Assembly (NCBI GenBank): GCA_009885905.1
Contig: VFJU01000001.1
Coordinates: forward strand, 1-28,262
Reading direction: 5' to 3'
DNA length: 28,262 nt
From: Verrucomicrobiota bacterium
GTDB taxonomy: Bacteria > Verrucomicrobiota > Verrucomicrobiia > Verrucomicrobiales > Akkermansiaceae
Shown piece after piece: positions 24,079 to 28,262 of this stretch (position 1 is its first letter; every line of letters starts with the position of its first letter). The translations under genes and the position numbers were made by a program. The notes under the pieces are model-generated. The model worked only from the letters and a program-made list of their open reading frames with translations. It searched no databases and was not told where the DNA came from.

Positions 24079-26442
24079 ATGTCAGACTCACCTAACTCCA
24101 CGCCCCCACCCAGTAGCCCAAATCGCAACCAAGGGGATGCGAATGGTTTTAATTGGCGTTTGCTTGGTCTCCTGAGCATCGCAACGGTGATTCTCGGTGC
24201 GGCTTTTTTGACGAACACAAGCAAGGTAGTCCAATCATTGACCTACTCGCAATTTCGCCAAGCTTGGGACCAAGGACGGATCGTTGTCGGTAATCCAAAA
24301 CAACCTCTCAAGGTGATCACCACCGACACCTCCTCGGATGCAAGCATCACGGGTTGGATCAACCCAGAGCTCCCAGCGGCTCAGGCGGATGCCCAGAAAA
24401 AGAATTTCCAAGTGCCGCTGAATCTCTCAATTCGCCGGGATGAAATTAACGATTTGCTGGGTGATAATATTCGCTTCGAGCAAGTCTCCGCCGCGAGCGA
24501 GAAGCCGCTTGCGAGTGACACCGCGGACATACTTTCACTCGCGGAGCTCCGCAAGTTGATGGCGTTGAATCTGGTGGATATTAATGATGCGGGAAATCCG
24601 TTTCGGGTTCTAACCACAGCGGGCTCGGATGACGTCGTGGTCGTTGGAACCTATAAGGTGGTCACTAACAATTCTGCGTCGCTGGATGCCACGGGCAAGC
24701 CGTTACCAGCCCTTCCATTCAGTGTGCCGGTGAACACGATGTTTCAAGGCCAAGACCTCAATAAACTCGTCAAGGATAAGGCCGTCTACGAGCGCAACAA
24801 GGACTACCTCAGCAGTGCACTTTTCACATTTCTTCCATTCTTGCTGATCATCGGAATTCTGTTTTTCCTGTTTCGTCAGCAAATGAAATCTGCAGGCCGC
24901 GGCGCGATGTCATTCGGGAAAAGCAAGGCGCGCCTGCTGACCATGGATCGCAATAAAGTGACCTTCAAAGATGTGGCGGGTATTCAAGAGGCCAAGGAGG
25001 AACTCTTTGAAATCGTCGACTTCCTCCGCGATCCCAAAAAATTCCAAAAACTCGGCGGATCTATCCCAAAAGGGGTTCTCATGGTGGGCTCACCCGGCAC
25101 AGGTAAGACTCTCCTCGCCCGTGCCATCGCCGGTGAGGCGGATGTGCCTTTCTTCTCGATCTCTGGATCGGATTTCGTGGAAATGTTCGTCGGTGTCGGT
25201 GCTTCCCGCGTCCGTGACATGTTCGAACAAGGTCGCAAGCACGCGCCTTGTCTTATTTTTATCGATGAAATTGACGCCGTTGGACGTCATCGCGGCCACG
25301 GCATGGGTGGCGGTCACGACGAGCGCGAGCAAACGCTCAACCAACTCCTCGTGGAGATGGATGGCTTCGACACGCAAGAGGGGGTCATCATCATCGCCGC
25401 AACCAACCGTCCCGATGTGTTAGATCCTGCGTTATTGCGCCCGGGTCGTTTCGATCGCCAAGTGACGATTTCTCTGCCCGACGTAAATGGCCGTGAGGAA
25501 ATTCTCCGTGTCCACGTGAAAAAAATCAAGCTGGCTGCCGGTGTGGATCTATCAAAGATCGCCCGGGGTACACCTGGATTTTCGGGTGCGGAACTGGCAA
25601 ATCTCATCAACGAAGCGGCCCTGCTGGCTGCCCGACGCGGACTCTCTGCTGTGACCCTCGACGAGATGGAAGAAGCGCGGGATAAAGTCCGCTGGGGTCG
25701 TGAGCGCCGCAGCCTTGCGATGTCTGACAAAGAAAAAACCGGCACCGCCTGGCACGAAGCGGGTCATGCTTATCTCAACATGGTTCTCCCAGATACCAAT
25801 CCGCTGCACAAGGTGACGATCATTCCTCGCGGTCCGTACCTAGGCGCGACGATGTATCTTCCAGACGGTGACAAATACTCGACCCAGAAAAAGGAAGCTC
25901 TCGCCAATCTGATTGTTACCATGGGTGGACGCATTGCCGAAGGATTTCACAGTGAAGATGTTTCTAACGGAGCGTCCGGTGACATTCGTCAAGCCACGTC
26001 TCTCGCTCGTCACATGGTGTGCGAGTGGGGGATGAGCGACAAACTCGGCATGGTTGAATACGGTGAAGGTGACGGTCCAGTCTTCCTCGGCCGTGGAGAT
26101 ATGGGTGGTCGCCGCACGAACTACAGCGAGAACACCGCGCAGATCATCGACGAGGAAATCAAACAATTCATCGACAACGCCTTCGGCATCGCAACTCGCG
26201 TGCTCAACGAAGGACGCGACAAGGTGGAACTCATCGCCAAGGCTCTGTTGGAATTTGAAACTCTAGACGCGAGCCACCTCCGCGACATCATCGACCACGG
26301 AGAAATGCGCAATCCACCCTCAGCGCCTACACCACCGCCGGTTCCTGAAGATATGAAGAAAAAGCCAGTGACGAAAGCGTTAGAAGAGGATAGCCCAGAG
26401 GGACCAGGTCCGATTCCTGGCGCTCTCGGTGCACCGGCTTGA
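24079..26442 (+). CDS. ftsH: ATP-dependent zinc metalloprotease FtsH
   Basis: This 787-residue membrane-anchored AAA+ protease has two transmembrane helices (about 28-44 and 247-266). The AAA module has Walker A GSPGTGKT (337-344), pore loop MFVGVG (369-374), Walker B LIFIDE (392-397) and the second region of homology [20 protein letters not shown] (441-460). The protease zinc site is HEAGH (559-563) with D635 in [11 protein letters not shown]. Family deviations are the ~200-residue periplasmic domain, roughly twice to three times that of E. coli FtsH, and a proline- and acidic-rich C-terminal tail after residue 750. It should degrade misassembled membrane proteins and regulatory substrates. 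The gene diverges from the ABCG-type transporter with 132 bp between them; no clear promoter was identified. Confidence 0.97.
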   Translation: MSDSPNSTPPPSSPNRNQGDANGFNWRLLGLLSIATVILGAAFLTNTSKVVQSLTYSQFRQAWDQGRIVVGNPKQPLKVITTDTSSDASITGWINPELPAAQADAQKKNFQVPLNLSIRRDEINDLLGDNIRFEQVSAASEKPLASDTADILSLAELRKLMALNLVDINDAGNPFRVLTTAGSDDVVVVGTYKVVTNNSASLDATGKPLPALPFSVPVNTMFQGQDLNKLVKDKAVYERNKDYLSSALFTFLPFLLIIGILFFLFRQQMKSAGRGAMSFGKSKARLLTMDRNKVTFKDVAGIQEAKEELFEIVDFLRDPKKFQKLGGSIPKGVLMVGSPGTGKTLLARAIAGEADVPFFSISGSDFVEMFVGVGASRVRDMFEQGRKHAPCLIFIDEIDAVGRHRGHGMGGGHDEREQTLNQLLVEMDGFDTQEGVIIIAATNRPDVLDPALLRPGRFDRQVTISLPDVNGREEILRVHVKKIKLAAGVDLSKIARGTPGFSGAELANLINEAALLAARRGLSAVTLDEMEEARDKVRWGRERRSLAMSDKEKTGTAWHEAGHAYLNMVLPDTNPLHKVTIIPRGPYLGATMYLPDGDKYSTQKKEALANLIVTMGGRIAEGFHSEDVSNGASGDIRQATSLARHMVCEWGMSDKLGMVEYGEGDGPVFLGRGDMGGRRTNYSENTAQIIDEEIKQFIDNAFGIATRVLNEGRDKVELIAKALLEFETLDASHLRDIIDHGEMRNPPSAPTPPPVPEDMKKKPVTKALEEDSPEGPGPIPGALGAPA

Positions 26443-26521
26443 TCTGTCTCAGCCTTGAGTTATCAATCGAAAAGGTGAAGTCCTGTTTGCAAGCGCCTTC
26501 TCAACTTGATTTTCTAACGTA

Positions 26522-26535
26522 TTTCTAATTAGAAA
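26522..26535. other. 14-bp perfect AT-rich palindrome between ftsH and cytochrome gene
   Basis: TTTCTAATTAGAAA is a perfect palindrome four bases before the convergent cytochrome gene stop and 80 bp after the ftsH stop. It could be a small bidirectional terminator element or a protein-binding site. The rest of the 26443-26538 spacer shows no gene. Confidence 0.3.
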
Positions 26536-26538
26536 ACT

Positions 26539-26883
26539 TTAATTGGGATCAGCGGGTGGGGGTAGTTGACGAGCTGCCAATAGGTAAGCGAGGACTGCAC
26601 TTTCATCAGCGAAGCCCAACTTGGATTTTTTCGCCATCCTTGGCATGATCTCGTCAGCCCATTCGTCTGCGTCGTAGTCCGCAGGATTTTCAAATGCATG
26701 ACATTTGGCGCATTTGGCTTGGTGGATCAAATGTCCTCGTTGCAACTCATTGGTAGGCTCGCTGGAGAACTTTACAAGCTGCGGACTGACCGGCGGTGGT
26801 AGGTAACCTGGTGCACACGCGCCGAGCAGTGAAAGCAGCACGAACACTGATAAGTCCACACGACCGACTTGAAGTATTTTCAT
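26539..26883 (-). CDS. Monoheme cytochrome c lipoprotein
   Basis: This 114-residue protein has a signal peptide ending in a clear lipobox LLGAC (lipidated C23), so it should be anchored in a membrane facing the periplasm. A single heme-binding motif CAKCH occupies residues 58-62, preceded by GHLIHQAKC. The candidate distal ligand is M80 or M83 in EIMPRMAKKSKL, and a helix with VLAYLLAARQLPPP ends the fold. Size and layout fit small class I cytochromes. Its electron partners are not visible here. It begins 21 bp after the beta-barrel gene and is probably co-transcribed with it. Confidence 0.8.
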   Translation of the reverse strand: MKILQVGRVDLSVFVLLSLLGACAPGYLPPPVSPQLVKFSSEPTNELQRGHLIHQAKCAKCHAFENPADYDADEWADEIMPRMAKKSKLGFADESAVLAYLLAARQLPPPADPN

Positions 26884-26904
26884 GTTAGGTACGTGAAGAT
26901 GATG

Positions 26905-27705
26905 TTAGAAATCGATCGAGAAAATCGTTCGGAGTTGGAAATCTGCCTCATCGTCAAGTGTGGTGGCCTGCCAAAGCCCGGTCACCAAAACGCTGAACTG
27001 ATTCTTGCGCCAAGCGATGTTAGGACCAAGAAAAAGCGCGACGTCGCCAAAAGACTCCACGTCGGGTATGGCGTACTCGTTCAGTAATTCTCCACCGACT
27101 GACCACGAAGGACTGAGTTGATAGGCTACCCCGAGGCTCTGCATGAGTTCGGCTTCGTCGTCGAGGTAGTCGTTTTCCCACTCGACCTCGCCGCCCACAT
27201 TGTAAACGAACATCCACTCACCGAGGTTTTTTTGAACAAGAAACTTGGCTTCTAATTCAATGAAATCGTCACTGCCCTTCACCTCGCCGTAGAGCGCTGT
27301 ACCAATTGGACAGGTATTAGGATCGGTTAGGTTGTAGATGGCTTCAAAAGCAATATCGTGGAAACTCGCCTCACCCGAATTTGTACTAGATTCTTCGTAC
27401 TGCCAGTCGAAGAAGTAGAAGGCAAGTTGCAAGCGGTCGGTGACACCGTATTCGAACTCGTTACGCATGTCGAAGCGCTCGAAGTTTGGATCGCTAGCTT
27501 TTTGCGTTTTCCACGTAACCCAACTCTCTAGTTCCATCGCCCCTTTCGACATGGTTGTTGTTTCGTAGCTATAACCAAATCGACGATTCCCTGCCTCTGC
27601 CTGCAAACTGAGCGCTGCGAGTGAAACGAGTGCGATAGAAATGGGAGCAGCCTGAACGATTGTGAGCAGGTGGCGGCCTTGGCGAGTCATGTTTTTTTGC
27701 TTCAT
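26905..27705 (-). CDS. DUF6662-like outer-membrane beta-barrel protein
   Basis: This 266-residue protein has a long signal peptide (hydrophobic SIALVSLAALSLQA, cleavage after EA). The mature part is a series of alternating amphipathic strands starting GNRRFGYSYETTTMSKGAME, with LESWVTWKT, FEYGVTDRLQLAFYFFD and VGVAYQLSPSWSVGGE-type turns. It ends in FSIDF, whose terminal aromatic residue is the usual barrel-assembly signal. The pattern recalls the uncharacterised DUF6662 outer-membrane family. It may be a channel or structural barrel; there is no evidence for a substrate. Co-location with a cytochrome lipoprotein hints at an envelope redox function, but this is only context. Confidence 0.6.
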   Translation of the reverse strand: MKQKNMTRQGRHLLTIVQAAPISIALVSLAALSLQAEAGNRRFGYSYETTTMSKGAMELESWVTWKTQKASDPNFERFDMRNEFEYGVTDRLQLAFYFFDWQYEESSTNSGEASFHDIAFEAIYNLTDPNTCPIGTALYGEVKGSDDFIELEAKFLVQKNLGEWMFVYNVGGEVEWENDYLDDEAELMQSLGVAYQLSPSWSVGGELLNEYAIPDVESFGDVALFLGPNIAWRKNQFSVLVTGLWQATTLDDEADFQLRTIFSIDF

Positions 27706-27900
27706 ATGAATTGATCGATTATTGCTTCGGTTATGGATTACTTAATGAGATTGAGTCTCACTTGCGAAAATAAAACCACAGTAGTTCACCCCGCGCAAGG
27801 GAGAATTTTGGATTTGAACCCCGAAAAAATCCCACCGCCGCCCGGAAATTCGAGAGGCGTATGTATACTCAGGTTCTCGTCCATCCGTCACACCTCTGCC

Positions 27901-27956
27901 GGATCGGTGCGGAGCTCTTCCTGCGCAGGAGAAGAAAAGAGGAAGAGCTCCGATCC
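27901..27956. repeat. Long bulged stem-loop with palindromic arms
   Basis: Left arm GGATC, a 5-nt bulge, then GGAGCTCTTCCT pair with AGGAAGAGCTCC and GATCC around a 17-nt loop. This gives 17 paired positions with no mismatch. No T-run follows on either strand, so a simple terminator is unlikely. It may be a REP/PU-like mobile hairpin or an RNA element of the 5' region of the adjoining beta-barrel operon. Confidence 0.55.
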
Positions 27957-28011
27957 TGGCACCTATTTTGAATGCTGGTGGGCGAGAATCGGCGTGAGGA
28001 AGAAATTGAAC

Positions 28012-28036
28012 CGCGAATCACGCGAACGGACGCGAA
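28012..28036. repeat. Three CGCGAA units at 9-10 bp spacing
   Basis: CGCGAA occurs at 28012, 28021 and 28031. I recall similar intergenic runs of CGCGAA from Verrucomicrobiota and Planctomycetota genomes, so this is probably a dispersed chromosomal repeat. Helical-period spacing would suit a DNA-binding protein. Confidence 0.5.
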
Positions 28037-28069
28037 AGTAAGATGAAGATTTTGAACAGAAGAAAGGAA

Positions 28070-28219
28070 GGTAGGGCTGACCCGCCGTGGTCCGCCCACT
28101 TTGGCCCTGAGGCTGAGGCGGCGGATGAAATGCGGCTTCTTCAAGGATTTTCACTCGCTCGCTTGGACCATTCACGCCGATGGCGACAAGTGGGCGGGGC
28201 GCGGCGGCCCAGCCCTACC
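28070..28219. repeat. 150-bp element bounded by 30-bp imperfect inverted repeats
   Basis: The left arm (28070-28099) begins GGTAGGGCTG and the right arm (28190-28219) ends CAGCCCTACC. The outer 10 bp pair perfectly and 25 of 30 positions match across the arms. The ~90-bp interior has no coding content. A further GGTAGGG begins at 28249 and is cut off by the window end. The layout fits a MITE-like or REP-derived non-autonomous element, or a long structured RNA. Confidence 0.55.
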
Positions 28220-28262
28220 GGATGCGCCTCGGCGAGAGCGCCTTATCAGGTAGGGTTCCACC

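Larger units (their letters stand above)
27706..28262. other. Gene-free repeat-rich right end
   Basis: No convincing gene was found in these ~557 bp; open frames here lack family resemblance and cross the hairpin and repeats. The stretch holds a long stem-loop (27901-27956), three CGCGAA units (28012-28036) and an inverted-repeat element (28070-28219), with the start of a possible further copy of the element at the window edge. Confidence 0.6.

Noticed and set aside
27780..27860. tRNA-like T-arm segment around GGATTTGAACCCC
   Set aside because: No acceptor, D or anticodon stems can be formed around it.
27706..28262. CRISPR array at the repeat-rich right end
   Set aside because: The repeats are short, unevenly spaced or inverted, with no regular repeat-spacer pattern and no cas genes.

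Overview
The window (28,262 bp, moderately GC-rich) looks like a chromosomal segment of a Gram-negative bacterium. Outer-membrane and lipoprotein genes, sparse Shine-Dalgarno sequences, an FtsH with an enlarged periplasmic domain, an FHA-ABC transporter fusion and CGCGAA-type intergenic repeats make Verrucomicrobiota (PVC group) my best guess. That placement is an inference from style and family content; no rRNA is present.

Left edge (1-811): the 3' end of an FHA-domain membrane protein, then a gene-free stretch with one copy of a 60-bp repeat and a decayed N-terminus of an IS66-type transposase.

Nitrogen-acquisition block (812-15030): on the minus strand, read from right to left, lie urtABCDE (urea/short-amide ABC transporter), fmdA (formamidase), fmdB (zinc-ribbon partner), a terminator, and then a separately transcribed cytoplasmic NrtA/NasS-like binding protein. 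A LysR-type regulator diverges from urtA. Further right on the plus strand is a compact urease operon: a small HupE/UreJ-like membrane protein followed by ureA-B-C-E-F-G-D. Together these genes would import urea and formamide and hydrolyse both to ammonium. Four intergenic sites match the sigma-54 (RpoN) -24/-12 consensus with exact GG/GC spacing. They precede the NasS-like gene, urtA, the LysR gene and the urease operon, which suggests a nitrogen-limitation regulon. The block is bracketed by two direct copies of the 60-bp repeat (501-559 and 15050-15109).

Middle (15271-18714, minus strand): hisH and hisB of histidine biosynthesis, overlapping by 4 bp, then a large putative lipoprotein of the YyaL/DUF255 family whose thioredoxin-like active-site cysteines are missing.

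Right part (18832-26442): a ParA/MinD-type ATPase coupled by a TGATG overlap to a protein with a C-terminal Roadblock/LC7-like domain. Facing it is a 1202-residue ABCG-type transporter with TerB-like and FHA-like N-terminal regions. Divergent from the transporter is ftsH. The ParA/Roadblock/FHA-transporter group is the least explained set of genes here.

Right end (26539-28262): a lipid-anchored monoheme cytochrome c and a DUF6662-like beta-barrel protein in one minus-strand operon, then about 550 bp without a gene. That stretch holds a long hairpin, CGCGAA-type periodic repeats, and a 150-bp element bounded by 30-bp imperfect inverted repeats.
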